A stretch of 64,000 bases of DNA from Chitinophaga filiformis (GCF_021646545.1 NZ_JAKIRP010000001.1:1116001-1180000), one strand, 5' to 3'; shown: positions 1 through 7,836, numbered from the stretch's first letter. Made by a program: numbers and translations. Notes: a model not told the origin generated them from the sequence alone.

Positions 1-70
1 TAACGTGGGTCGATTCGAAGAAATCTTCCAGCAGTTGATCCTGGTCCAGCTTTAACTTTAATACCGACAT
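1..70 (-). CDS. Partial N-terminus, probable IPExxxVDY family protein
   Basis: Only the first 23 codons are in the window; the gene runs off the left edge. The peptide opens MSVLKLKLDQDQLLEDFFES, which resembles the N-terminus of the small IPExxxVDY-type Bacteroidota proteins (a short beta strand followed by an acidic LLEDFFE segment). The function of that family is unknown. The ATG lies at 68-70 on the minus strand. The assignment rests on a short stretch and is tentative. Confidence 0.45.
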   Translation of the reverse strand, partial: MSVLKLKLDQDQLLEDFFESTHV

Positions 71-198
71 ATAATAATTTCTAATACAGTATACGCCAGG
101 GGCGTCGTTTTAGTCCGTTTAACCTGTTGCTTTCCTGGAAGCCAAAGTACGGCTTTAAAATTTAATATTCCGTCATCCTTTATTTTTCGTGCCTTCCA

Positions 199-411
199 TC
201 AATAGTTACTCTGTTCTTCTTTATTGCCGGTCTGCCGGCCGGCAAGTAGATCGGTACGTCTTGGTTCGGGCACTTTTTCATATGCGTATGGGCAGTGCTT
301 GCAGCCGTTACCGCAGCAATAGCCCCTTTCAAGGAGGAAATGTTCAGTGAACACCATATAGCCGTGTTCATTGTAGTAGAAATCAATCCCCTCCTTCAAC
401 GGCTTCGGCAT
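199..411 (-). CDS. DUF5522 family small cysteine-rich protein
   Basis: This 70-residue protein has the pattern of the DUF5522 family: a KPLKEGIDFYYNEHG opening, then a cysteine cluster (Cys32, Cys33, Cys37, Cys40, spaced CCx3Cx2CPY) that could bind a metal. The function is unknown. It overlaps the 3' end of trmB by 29 bases on the same strand, so the two are probably co-transcribed with trmB first. The tail after residue 47 is polar and poorly conserved in appearance. Confidence 0.75.
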   Translation of the reverse strand: MPKPLKEGIDFYYNEHGYMVFTEHFLLERGYCCGNGCKHCPYAYEKVPEPRRTDLLAGRQTGNKEEQSNY

Positions 412-1090
412 CGGATGGTAATTTTATGGCGCGCCAGTCAAGCGGAGCCTCCGGCAGTCTGAATTTCAGGTACCGGATAGTACGGCCGTCTTCCAGGTGC
501 ATTCCTTCATAGAAGGTTTTTATCTGCAACAGGGGAGGTACTTCCGTCATGGCATAAATGTCCGGAATATCTTCCACTAAGGTACAGCCACTCGCTGCGA
601 TCACTTCCTGAGTGAAGGCATATAGTTCTGCCGAGTCTGTTTTCAGGTTGATAGTACCGTCCTTAGCCAGCAGTGGTTGGTATAGCTGCAGGAACCTGGG
701 GTGTGTCAGCCGTTTTTTAGACTTGGAATTGCGCAGGAACGGATCAGGGAAGGTGATCCATATCTCATTAATCTCGCCGGGGGCGAAATAGTTGGCCAGT
801 TTATCTATCTGGGTGCGGAGGAAGCCGGCATTGGGTAATGGTTCTTCCAGGGCAGTCTTGGCGCCGCGCCAGATGCGGTTGCCTTTCAGGTCCACGCCGA
901 GGAAGTTCCTTTCAGGGAAGCGGCGGGCGAGCCCCAGTGTATAATCTCCTTTACCACAGGCCAGTTCCAGGGTCAGTGGATGGCTATTTTTGAAGAACGT
1001 ATGCCATTTTCCCGGCATGCCTTCCGGGTATATTAATACATTCGGAAACGTCTCAATTTCTGCAAAGCGTTGTAATTTCTTTTGTCCCAT
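383..1090 (-). CDS. trmB: tRNA (guanine-N7-)-methyltransferase
   Basis: TrmB methylates G46 in the variable loop of class I tRNAs using S-adenosylmethionine. The SAM-binding glycine motif LELACGKGD is at about residues 41-49. An acidic VDLKGNRIWRGA segment and the TrmB signature ITFPDPF (about 112-118) follow. The length of 235 residues fits the family. The frame is open further upstream, but the ATG at 1090 (MGQKKLQRF) is chosen because the extra 23 residues are encoded by REP-like repeat DNA and do not look like protein. The 3' end overlaps the DUF5522 gene. Confidence 0.92.
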   Translation of the reverse strand: MGQKKLQRFAEIETFPNVLIYPEGMPGKWHTFFKNSHPLTLELACGKGDYTLGLARRFPERNFLGVDLKGNRIWRGAKTALEEPLPNAGFLRTQIDKLANYFAPGEINEIWITFPDPFLRNSKSKKRLTHPRFLQLYQPLLAKDGTINLKTDSAELYAFTQEVIAASGCTLVEDIPDIYAMTEVPPLLQIKTFYEGMHLEDGRTIRYLKFRLPEAPLDWRAIKLPSDAEAVEGGD

Positions 1091-1128
1091 CGCTGCAAAA
1101 ATAATGTTTTCCCCGGACGCCCTAAAAT

Positions 1129-1192
1129 CCCCGGGGGCCACCTGGCCCCGGGGTTGCACCCTGCGCTACAAACACATGCCCACTGCGGGGGG
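1129..1192. repeat. REP-like palindromic element, copy A
   Basis: A GC-rich near-perfect hairpin (1129-1140 with 1143-1153) runs into GGGGTTGCACCC, then GCGCTACAAACAC, then a second hairpin of the GCCC...GGGC type. The same order (GGGTTG-x-ACCC, GCTACAAACRC, short hairpin) recurs at 8352-8431 and several times at 47163-47364. It resembles REP elements mobilised by RAYT-type Y1 transposases, but no such transposase is in the window. Confidence 0.6.
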
Positions 1193-1395
1193 CTGTATCT
1201 CGCGGGAAATCATCCCTTCTAACTCGACCTTCTACAGTATGTCCACGGGCCAGGGCGGCGATGCTTCGACACCCTGCATACAACCCTTTTGCTATATCAT
1301 CAACCGGGGCTCCAACGGGAATATGGCTTTACTACACCTTCTAAGATGGTTGTAATTCCTATGCCTTGCCTACTGTAACTCAACTATAAACCACT

Positions 1396-1500
1396 ATCTA
1401 ACCATATATAACCCATATATAACCCATATCTCTTAAATATGGGTTATATATGGGTCGTATATGGCTTATATATGGCTTATATATGGGTTATATATGGGAA
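1396..1500. repeat. AT-rich 11-base tandem repeat forming a long inverted repeat
   Basis: Three units of about 11 bases (ACCCATATATA type) are followed, after a short spacer near 1431-1436, by about five units in inverted orientation (TATATATGGGT and TATATATGGCT variants). The two arms can fold into a long AT-rich hairpin or cruciform. No reading frame passes through it. Confidence 0.7.
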
Positions 1501-1684
1501 TAGGCCATGGTAAAGGCTTTACAAGGATTATTTAAATAATTGTTTACGTGCTGGGTTACAATAAAATAATCTTATGGTGTAGAGTGTTGTATGTCACCCA
1601 ATTAAGTATATCAGAGGGGATTGATTAATAACTGGAATAAAAGAAAGTTGCTAAGGCAGGCTGGACGGTGGGGGAGTGCTTAAA

Positions 1685-1720
1685 ACAAAAAAGCCTGTTC
1701 CGCTTACCGGAACAGGCTTC
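1685..1720 (-). terminator. Rho-independent terminator of the tRNA-like gene
   Basis: A 12-bp perfect stem (1691-1702 with 1708-1719) with a 5-base loop is followed, read on the minus strand, by a run of Ts (1690-1685). It starts about 10 bases after the end of the tRNA-like acceptor stem, so it would end that transcript. Confidence 0.85.
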
Positions 1721-1729
1721 AAAAAATCG

Positions 1730-1871
1730 CTGTAGGGGAAGGAGTCGAACCTTCACGAGGCAGTTAGCCGCAACACAAATAAGATTAGTGGTCAACCCAT
1801 TATGTTGTGTTTATCCTGTGATCCCCACCCCCGAGACAAGAGGGCATGTCTGCCAGTTTCATCACCCCACA
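1730..1871 (-). tRNA. tRNA-like gene with GUC anticodon loop and a 73-nt variable region
   Basis: Read on the minus strand: a 7-bp acceptor stem (TGTGGGG with CCCTACA, discriminator G1730, CCA not encoded), T8 G9, and a D arm with 3-bp stem ATG/CAT whose loop AAACTGGCAGA carries G18-G19. The anticodon stem is CCCTC/GGGGG with loop TTGTCTC, which places GUC at 1837-1835. The T arm is canonical (GAAGG, TTCGACT, CCTTC). Between the anticodon and T arms lie 73 nt (1827-1755), closed by GGGG/CCTC and holding an 11-bp hairpin (AACACAA-C-ATAA with TTAT-TTGTGTT). The D arm looks leucine-like. The anticodon, C38 and G73 are aspartate-like, but U37 and the pair U1-A72 are unusual. It could be a divergent class II tRNA, a decayed tRNA with an insertion, or a tRNA-derived regulatory RNA. 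Confidence 0.7.
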
Positions 1872-2093
1872 ATTTAAAAGAGCTAGTTATTCAATAATTT
1901 GCAGTGTTTTTTCAATTATATTCAGTTTTTAGGCCGACTATTTTGTTGAAAACCGCCGTTTGAAGAACTATTATGATGCAAATCTAAAGACATAACCTTT
2001 TTCTTGCAAATTTTTTAAGAAAAATTTTTGAATTTTCGAAATTTTTCAAATATTTGCATATAGGTTTAAAACATTCCAAAACAAATTGTAAAA

Positions 2094-2561
2094 ATGAGCC
2101 ACAATTTGAATATTGACAAACTAGATTTGCAGATCATCAGTGAAATGATGCATAATGCAGAAATCTCCTACGCTGACCTCGGGAAGAAGCTTTTCGTTTC
2201 CGGTGGCACGATCCACGTTAGAATGAAGAAATTGCAAGAACTGGGTATCGTTAAAGGTACAAAATTGCATGTAGATTTAAAAATGATTGGTTATGATGTC
2301 ATTGCCTTCATCGGTATCTACCTTGAAAAAAGTTCCATGTATGACACAGTGGCTAAAGAATTGCGCAAGATCCCTGAAATGGTTCGTTTGAACTACACCA
2401 CCGGTAGTTATAGTATGTTTGCAGAGATTATTTGTAAGGACATTTCCCAGCTGAGAAGGATACTACATGACGAACTACAGAAGATAAAAGGTATAGAAAG
2501 GACCGAGACACTTATATCACTGGAAGAAAGCTTTTACCGCACTATCAACGTTGTGGAATAG
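2094..2561 (+). CDS. Lrp/AsnC family transcriptional regulator
   Basis: This is a 155-residue DNA-binding regulator of the feast/famine type. An N-terminal winged helix-turn-helix occupies about residues 5-60 (DKLDLQIISEM ... ISYADLGKKLFVSGGTIHVRMKKL) and a C-terminal RAM effector and oligomerisation domain about 70-150. Proteins of this family bind amino acids and form octamers or larger assemblies. The gene is transcribed alone, 93 bases ahead of tryptophan dioxygenase on the same strand, so regulation of aromatic amino acid catabolism is possible but unproven. The upstream 150 bases are very AT-rich. Confidence 0.9.
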   Translation: MSHNLNIDKLDLQIISEMMHNAEISYADLGKKLFVSGGTIHVRMKKLQELGIVKGTKLHVDLKMIGYDVIAFIGIYLEKSSMYDTVAKELRKIPEMVRLNYTTGSYSMFAEIICKDISQLRRILHDELQKIKGIERTETLISLEESFYRTINVVE

Positions 2562-2654
2562 GGGGGACCCGCCACCCCTTCCTGTCTGCTTATCTTGTAG
2601 TGTAGCATATGACTGACTGGCGGCCGGGAAGGGATCACTAATTCTATCATTATT

Positions 2655-3581
2655 ATGGTTACAACAGAAATTGCCGATAAAATAAAGCGGCTGGAAGAGA
2701 AGTATGCCGCTATGGGTCAGGATCTTTCTTCTTATCTTGACGGGCTCCTGTATGCGGATTACCTTACCTATTGGGATTATATTCAACTGGATGTTTTATT
2801 AAACCTGCAGCATCCCCGTACGCCTATACCCGATGAGAACATTTTCATTATTTATCATCAGATCACTGAGCTATATTTCAAACTGACGTTACAGGCCATC
2901 GAGCAGGTATGTCAGGCGCCGGTGCTGACGGCAGACCTGTTTAAAACGCAGCTGAAGCGTATTAATAACTATTTCCGCAACCTGATCAACTCTTTTGAGA
3001 TCATGGTGGATGGCATGGATAAGCAGCAGTTCCTCCAATTCAGGATGGCGCTGTTGCCGGCAAGCGGTTTTCAGAGTGGCCAGTTCCGTAAGATAGAGAT
3101 CTGTTCTACCGGTCTTGTCAACCTGGTATATGAACAGCAACGGGTAGGGCTGAATGGAAAAGAACTGTCTGAGGTCCTGGATAATATTTACTGGCGCAGC
3201 GGGGCTACCGAGTTGGCTACCGGTAAGAAAACACTGACCCTGCGACAGTTTGAGCAGAAGTATATGCATGAATTCCTGTTCCTGGCAGAGCGTTACCGGG
3301 ACAATAATATGCAGCTGCGATATAAACAGTTACCTCCGGAAGTACAACAGGAGGTAATGCCCCTGCTGAAAGAATACGACCTGAACATTAACGTGAAGTG
3401 GCCGCTGATGCATTATAAGTCCGCCGTCAGATACCTGAACCGCAAACCCGAAGACATTGCTGCAACCGGAGGAACCAACTGGCAGCAGTATTTGCCTCCC
3501 CGTCATAAGCGGATCGTCTTCTTCCCTGAGATCTGGACAGAAGAAGAGCTCGAAAACTGGGGGAAACTGGCGTTCGAATAA
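2655..3581 (+). CDS. kynA: Tryptophan 2,3-dioxygenase
   Basis: This haem enzyme opens the indole ring of L-tryptophan with O2 to give N-formylkynurenine, the first step of the kynurenine pathway. Family signatures are visible: YHQITELYFK (67-76, distal pocket His68), PASGFQSGQFR (135-145), the presumed proximal haem ligand His253 in LMHYKSAVRYL, and GGTNWQQYL (272-280). The length of 308 residues is within the bacterial range. The active-site motifs are the divergent form seen in Bacteroidota rather than the animal form. No other kynurenine gene is next to it. Confidence 0.9.
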   Translation: MVTTEIADKIKRLEEKYAAMGQDLSSYLDGLLYADYLTYWDYIQLDVLLNLQHPRTPIPDENIFIIYHQITELYFKLTLQAIEQVCQAPVLTADLFKTQLKRINNYFRNLINSFEIMVDGMDKQQFLQFRMALLPASGFQSGQFRKIEICSTGLVNLVYEQQRVGLNGKELSEVLDNIYWRSGATELATGKKTLTLRQFEQKYMHEFLFLAERYRDNNMQLRYKQLPPEVQQEVMPLLKEYDLNINVKWPLMHYKSAVRYLNRKPEDIAATGGTNWQQYLPPRHKRIVFFPEIWTEEELENWGKLAFE

Positions 3582-3762
3582 TTCTTAATTAGTATTTTTT
3601 TTGGTATGTTTGCAAGGAACGGTAGCTTTCACATTAAAAGTCATTCCGTCCTGGAAGAAGACCAGGTACAAAGATGTTCTCCAATCAGCTTTTGTTGCTT
3701 TGTGAATGCGCAAGCAGATCTTACCTTTCAAAATTTACACAGATTATTTTTTAATTAACCAT

Positions 3763-4485
3763 ATGGAATACAATACAACCCGTAACCATTTGATAATGAA
3801 GGAGTACGGAAGGAATATCCAGAAGATGATCGAATACGTGCTGAGTATCGAGGATATGGACCACCGTCAACGGAATGCTATGTCACTGATCGAGCTGATG
3901 GGTACACTGAATCCTCACCTGCGTAATGTGGAGGACTTCAGGCATAAACTATGGGACCATTTGTTTTTAATATCCGATTTCAAACTGGATGTGGAATCAC
4001 CATATCCGATCCCTACAAGGGAGACGTTGAGGGCAAAACCGGAGCGTTTGACTTACCCTAAAAAGTATCCACGTAACCGTCACTTCGGTAAAAACCTGGA
4101 GATGGTGATCGATAAAGCGATCAATGAGGATAATCCTGAAAAGAAAGAAGGGTTCACCCAATGTATAGGCAACTACATGAAACTGGCCTATAGCAACTGG
4201 CACAAGGAAAGTGTGCATGACGATGCTATCAAGGCAGAATTAAACAGCATCACCGATGGCAGACTGGAGTTCCAGCCAGGTTATACACCTCCTCCAAGTG
4301 CAGCTGCAATTGCCAACGCACCTAACTTCAATACAAGCGCTGAGTTCCTGCCACGTACCGGTAGCGGTAGCGGCAGTGGAAGTAATAAACGTAAGAACTT
4401 CCAGCAGAACAAGTTCAAAAACAACAGCGGAAAAAGCAGTAACAAGCACAGTAACAACAAATACAATAAAAACAGGAACAAGTGA
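3763..4485 (+). CDS. DUF4290 domain protein, translationally coupled to murA
   Basis: This 240-residue protein has a well-ordered N-terminal domain (about 1-180: MEYNTTRNHLIMKEYGRNIQ) typical of the Bacteroidota-specific DUF4290 family, of unknown function. The last 40 residues are a low-complexity basic tail of Gly-Ser then Lys/Asn/Ser/Gln, which suggests nucleic acid or polyanion binding (inference). The start is the ATG at 3763, where family-like sequence begins; an upstream in-frame ATG would add 19 hydrophobic residues. Its stop codon overlaps the GTG start of murA in GTGA, so the two are translationally coupled. Confidence 0.85.
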   Translation: MEYNTTRNHLIMKEYGRNIQKMIEYVLSIEDMDHRQRNAMSLIELMGTLNPHLRNVEDFRHKLWDHLFLISDFKLDVESPYPIPTRETLRAKPERLTYPKKYPRNRHFGKNLEMVIDKAINEDNPEKKEGFTQCIGNYMKLAYSNWHKESVHDDAIKAELNSITDGRLEFQPGYTPPPSAAAIANAPNFNTSAEFLPRTGSGSGSGSNKRKNFQQNKFKNNSGKSSNKHSNNKYNKNRNK

Positions 4486-5795
4486 GTAGTGCTTTTGAAG
4501 TCAGAGGCGGCAACCGTCTGAAAGGGGAAATTGTGCCCCAGGGTGCCAAAAATGAAGCTTTACAGATCATCAGCGCTGTCCTCCTGACAGCCGAGAAAGT
4601 AACCATCAGCAACATTCCAGATATTCTTGATGTGAATCTGCTCATCGAGTTGCTGGGAGACATGGGAGTGAAAATCAACAGGATCAGCCGTGATACGTGC
4701 GAGTTCCAGGCTGACCAGATCAATCTTCCTTACCTGGAGAGTGCAGAATTCAAGAAGAAATCCGGTAGACTGAGGGGGTCGGTAATGATAGCCGGTCCTT
4801 TGCTGGCGCGCTTTGGGAAAGCATATATTCCCAAACCGGGCGGCGACAAGATAGGACGTCGCAGGCTGGATACCCACATCATCGGTTTTGAGAAACTGGG
4901 TGTCAGATTTGTATACGATAATGATGATAACTACTTCCGCCTGGAAGCCGGAGACGGTGGCCTGAAAGGAGCTTATATGCTGCTGGACGAGCCTTCAGTG
5001 ACCGGAACTGCCAACATCGTAATGGCGGCTGTAATGGCCAGCGGAGTGACCACTATTTATAACGCGGCATGTGAGCCTTACCTGCAGCAGTTGTGCAAAA
5101 TGCTGAACAGCATGGGCGCCAACATTACCGGCGTAGGTTCTAACCTGCTGACTATCCAGGGCGTATCATCCCTGAAAGGCTGTAGTCATGCGATGTTGCC
5201 GGATATGATCGAGATCGGCTCCTTTATCGGACTTGCAGCAATGACCCAGTCTGAGATCACCATCAAGAACGCCGGTGTGCAACACCTGGGTGTTATTCCG
5301 GAGAAGTTCCGTCAGCTGGGTATTCAGCTGGAGATCAGGGATAATGATATTTACATTCCCGCACAGGATAAATATGAGATCCAGACTTTCCTGGATGGAT
5401 CCATTCTTACGATATCCGACCATCCATGGCCGGGATTCACGCCTGACCTGCTGAGTATAGTGCTGGTAGTGGCTACTCAGGCAAAAGGTAGCGTGATGAT
5501 CCACCAGAAGATGTTTGAGAGCAGGTTGTTCTTTGTGGACAAACTGATAGATATGGGCGCACAGATCGTATTGTGCGATCCGCACCGTGCCGTGGTGATC
5601 GGTCTGGGAAGACAGCATGCCCTGAGAGGTATTACCATGTCTTCACCGGATATCCGTGCAGGTGTATCCCTCCTGATTGCCGCACTGAGCGCAGAAGGAA
5701 AGAGCACTATTCAAAACATTGAACAGATAGACCGCGGTTACCAATATATCGACGAACGATTGAGAAAACTCGGTGCAGATATTAAAAGAGTCTGA
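4482..5795 (+). CDS. murA: UDP-N-acetylglucosamine 1-carboxyvinyltransferase
   Basis: MurA transfers enolpyruvate from PEP to UDP-GlcNAc, the first committed step of peptidoglycan synthesis in the cytoplasm. The protein is 437 residues, with the substrate-binding GAKNEALQI segment at 21-29 and the six-fold pseudo-repeat of EPSP synthase-like enzymes. The catalytic loop reads KPGGDKIGRRRLDTH, so the usual Cys is Asp122 (codon 4845-4847). This substitution is known to make MurA insensitive to fosfomycin. The start is GTG inside the stop of the DUF4290 gene. gmk follows after 125 bases. Confidence 0.95.
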   Translation: MSSAFEVRGGNRLKGEIVPQGAKNEALQIISAVLLTAEKVTISNIPDILDVNLLIELLGDMGVKINRISRDTCEFQADQINLPYLESAEFKKKSGRLRGSVMIAGPLLARFGKAYIPKPGGDKIGRRRLDTHIIGFEKLGVRFVYDNDDNYFRLEAGDGGLKGAYMLLDEPSVTGTANIVMAAVMASGVTTIYNAACEPYLQQLCKMLNSMGANITGVGSNLLTIQGVSSLKGCSHAMLPDMIEIGSFIGLAAMTQSEITIKNAGVQHLGVIPEKFRQLGIQLEIRDNDIYIPAQDKYEIQTFLDGSILTISDHPWPGFTPDLLSIVLVVATQAKGSVMIHQKMFESRLFFVDKLIDMGAQIVLCDPHRAVVIGLGRQHALRGITMSSPDIRAGVSLLIAALSAEGKSTIQNIEQIDRGYQYIDERLRKLGADIKRV

Positions 5796-5812
5796 TAATA
5801 TAAGGAATTCTG

Positions 5813-5883
5813 CAAGCTGCAAGAGATTGGCGCGAACGATCATATCATATGGTACGATGCCCGCACCAGTCGCTTGCAGCTTG
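5813..5883. repeat. 11-bp inverted repeat between murA and gmk
   Basis: CAAGCTGCAAG (5813-5823) is matched perfectly by CTTGCAGCTTG (5873-5883), with 49 bases between. No T-tract follows directly, so it is not a standard terminator. The GCTGCAAG...CTTGCAGC core also forms the stem of the terminator at 13817-13849, which suggests a shared mobile palindrome. Confidence 0.6.
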
Positions 5884-5920
5884 TGATTTATAGCGGAACC
5901 TGGATAATTAGCAGTAGAAC

Positions 5921-6481
5921 ATGACCAATAAGATCATCATTATCACTGCTCCCTCCGGAGCAGGTAAAACCACCATTGTAAAAAAGTTGTTGTCTGAACT
6001 GCCACAGCTTGCATTTTCTATTTCAGCTACTACCCGTACTGCCAGAGAGACAGAAGTGCATGGGAAAGATTACTATTTCCTGTCCCTGGACGATTTCCAT
6101 CAGAAAATAGATGATAACGCTTTCGCGGAATATGAGATGGTGTATGCGGGGAAATACTATGGAACCCTGAAAAGTGAGTTACAACGCATATGGGACGACG
6201 GAAAAGTGCCGATGGTGGATATTGATGTGAAAGGAGCCCTGTCCATAAAAGAGAAATATCATACAGGTGTATTAACTATTTTCATTGCACCGCCAACGTT
6301 GGACACCCTACGGGTACGTCTTAGTGAACGTGGTACGGAAACGCAGGCCTCTCTTGAGGAAAGGCTTGGCAAGGCCCGGTATGAAATGTCATTCTCCCAT
6401 GAATTTGATGAAATTGTAGTGAACGATGATCTGGAAACGGCATATGCAGCTGTAAAGAAGCTGGTGACCGGATTCCTGTAG
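5921..6481 (+). CDS. gmk: Guanylate kinase
   Basis: This enzyme phosphorylates GMP to GDP with ATP. The 186-residue protein has the P-loop APSGAGKTT at residues 10-18, the GMP-binding STTRTARETEVHGKDYYF region (about 35-53), and a lid followed by VDIDVKGALSIKEKY. Length and layout are typical. It follows murA in the same direction, but the inverted repeat between them may separate the transcripts. Confidence 0.95.
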   Translation: MTNKIIIITAPSGAGKTTIVKKLLSELPQLAFSISATTRTARETEVHGKDYYFLSLDDFHQKIDDNAFAEYEMVYAGKYYGTLKSELQRIWDDGKVPMVDIDVKGALSIKEKYHTGVLTIFIAPPTLDTLRVRLSERGTETQASLEERLGKARYEMSFSHEFDEIVVNDDLETAYAAVKKLVTGFL

Positions 6482-6553
6482 TGACACATAAGGTTCCGGT
6501 GCAATCTTTGTATAAGGAATGACCGTACTTATAATGTGGAATCTATAATTCCT

Positions 6554-6561
6554 TACTTTTG
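6554..6561 (+). promoter_or_regulatory. Bacteroidota -7 promoter element
   Basis: TACTTTTG matches the TAnnTTTG -7 consensus and lies 10 bases before the ATG at 6571, implying a very short leader. No clear -33 TTG is seen at the expected distance. Confidence 0.35.
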
Positions 6562-6570
6562 AACTATATT

Positions 6571-7836
6571 ATGGATACTTATACACTCCTGATCCTGGCC
6601 ATACTGGTATTGCTGGCAGGTTTCTTCGCCGGGTTGGAAACGGCTTTCGCCAATGTGAACAAGTTGAGCATTGAGCTGAAAAAGAAACAGGGGCGGGCTA
6701 CCGGTAAAATACTGGCCAGCTTTAATGACAACCCCTCCCGCTTTCTGGCAACCAGTCTGTTGGGATTAACTATTGTTGTGGTGATATACGGGATTATGTT
6801 CCATAGCTTTCTGCAGCCGATATGGAACCTCATGTTGCCCCCTCAGCAGAACACTATACAGCAGCCAATATTCCTCTTCATTGATGTGATATTAGGCACA
6901 TTGATTCTGTTGACCTTTGGCTTTTTTATTCCCCGTGCTATTTTCCGTTCCCGTCCGGAAGGATTGTTAAGCTTTTTTGCTTTACCCATTTCCGTGATCT
7001 CTAAACCATTGTATGTGATTGGCAGCCTGCTGGTGTCTATTTCCGAGTGGATACTGAAATACCTGTTCAACGTACGTATAGTGGAAACAGCGACTACCTT
7101 TCCCCGGGTAGACGTAGAGCATTTCATCCGTCAGTCGCAACAGCATGTAACGGAGAACCAGGAACTGAATACCGAGTTGTTTGAAAATGCATTGTCGCTT
7201 GCACATGTGAAGATCCGCGGTTGCCTGATACCCCGTAAGGAGATCGAAGCGCTGGAGATCAGCAGCCCGATCTCGGAAGCACAACGGAAATTCATGGAGA
7301 CCAAGCTCTCTAAGATCATCATTTACGAAAATACGATCGATAATATCCTTGGCTATATTCATCAGCTGGATATGTTTAAAAGTCCTGCTGAGATTTCAGC
7401 TATTCTTCACCCGATCCTGGCAGTACCCGAAACGATGAGCGCCATCGACCTGCTGAGCAAATTCAATAAAGAACGCAGAAGTATTGCCTGGGTGGTAGAT
7501 GAATTTGGTGGAACAGCCGGTATTGTGACCATAGAGGATGTATTGGAGGAGATCTTTGGAGAGATCAAGGATGAGCATGACGTGGAAGAATTCGTGGAGA
7601 AACAGATAGCAGAGAAGGAATATATTTTTTCAGGAAGGCTGGAGCTGGATTTCCTGAATGAAAAATACGGTTTTGATTTCCCGGAAGATGAGAGCGAAAC
7701 TTTGTCGGGTTATATCATCAATCACCATGAAAAAATTCCTCGTCTGAAGGAAAGGATTATCATCGACGATTATGAGTTTGATGTGCTGAATGTAACGGAG
7801 ACGAGGATAGAAATGGTAAAAATGAAGGTTCTCTAA
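6571..7836 (+). CDS. CNNM/CorC family membrane protein, GldE-like
   Basis: This is a 421-residue inner-membrane protein. It has an N-terminal DUF21 (CNNM) domain with four hydrophobic segments (first at about residues 3-24, others at 55-80, 95-120 and 130-155). A pair of CBS domains spans about 190-320 and a C-terminal CorC_HlyC domain about 330-421. Family members are implicated in Mg2+/Co2+ efflux; the Bacteroidota gliding protein GldE has the same architecture, so either role is possible. The ATG at 6571 is preferred over an in-frame TTG four codons upstream. Confidence 0.85.
   Translation: MDTYTLLILAILVLLAGFFAGLETAFANVNKLSIELKKKQGRATGKILASFNDNPSRFLATSLLGLTIVVVIYGIMFHSFLQPIWNLMLPPQQNTIQQPIFLFIDVILGTLILLTFGFFIPRAIFRSRPEGLLSFFALPISVISKPLYVIGSLLVSISEWILKYLFNVRIVETATTFPRVDVEHFIRQSQQHVTENQELNTELFENALSLAHVKIRGCLIPRKEIEALEISSPISEAQRKFMETKLSKIIIYENTIDNILGYIHQLDMFKSPAEISAILHPILAVPETMSAIDLLSKFNKERRSIAWVVDEFGGTAGIVTIEDVLEEIFGEIKDEHDVEEFVEKQIAEKEYIFSGRLELDFLNEKYGFDFPEDESETLSGYIINHHEKIPRLKERIIIDDYEFDVLNVTETRIEMVKMKVL

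Larger units (their letters stand above)
1091..2093. other. 1 kb non-coding island between trmB and the Lrp-type regulator
   Basis: No convincing protein gene is seen here. From left to right the island contains a REP-like GC-rich palindromic element (1129-1192), degraded sequence of similar flavour to about 1330, an AT-rich 11-base repeat that folds on itself (1396-1500), a rho-independent terminator read leftward (1685-1720), a tRNA-like gene on the minus strand (1730-1871), and an AT-rich promoter region for the regulator at 2094. Confidence 0.7.

Noticed and set aside
383..1159. Longer TrmB form starting at 1159
   Set aside because: The extra residues are encoded by the REP-like element and lack the family's N-terminal pattern; ATG at 1090 fits.
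1730..1871. tmRNA as an explanation of the tRNA-like gene
   Set aside because: It is far too short, has a complete anticodon arm and no tag reading frame ending in AA-rich residues.
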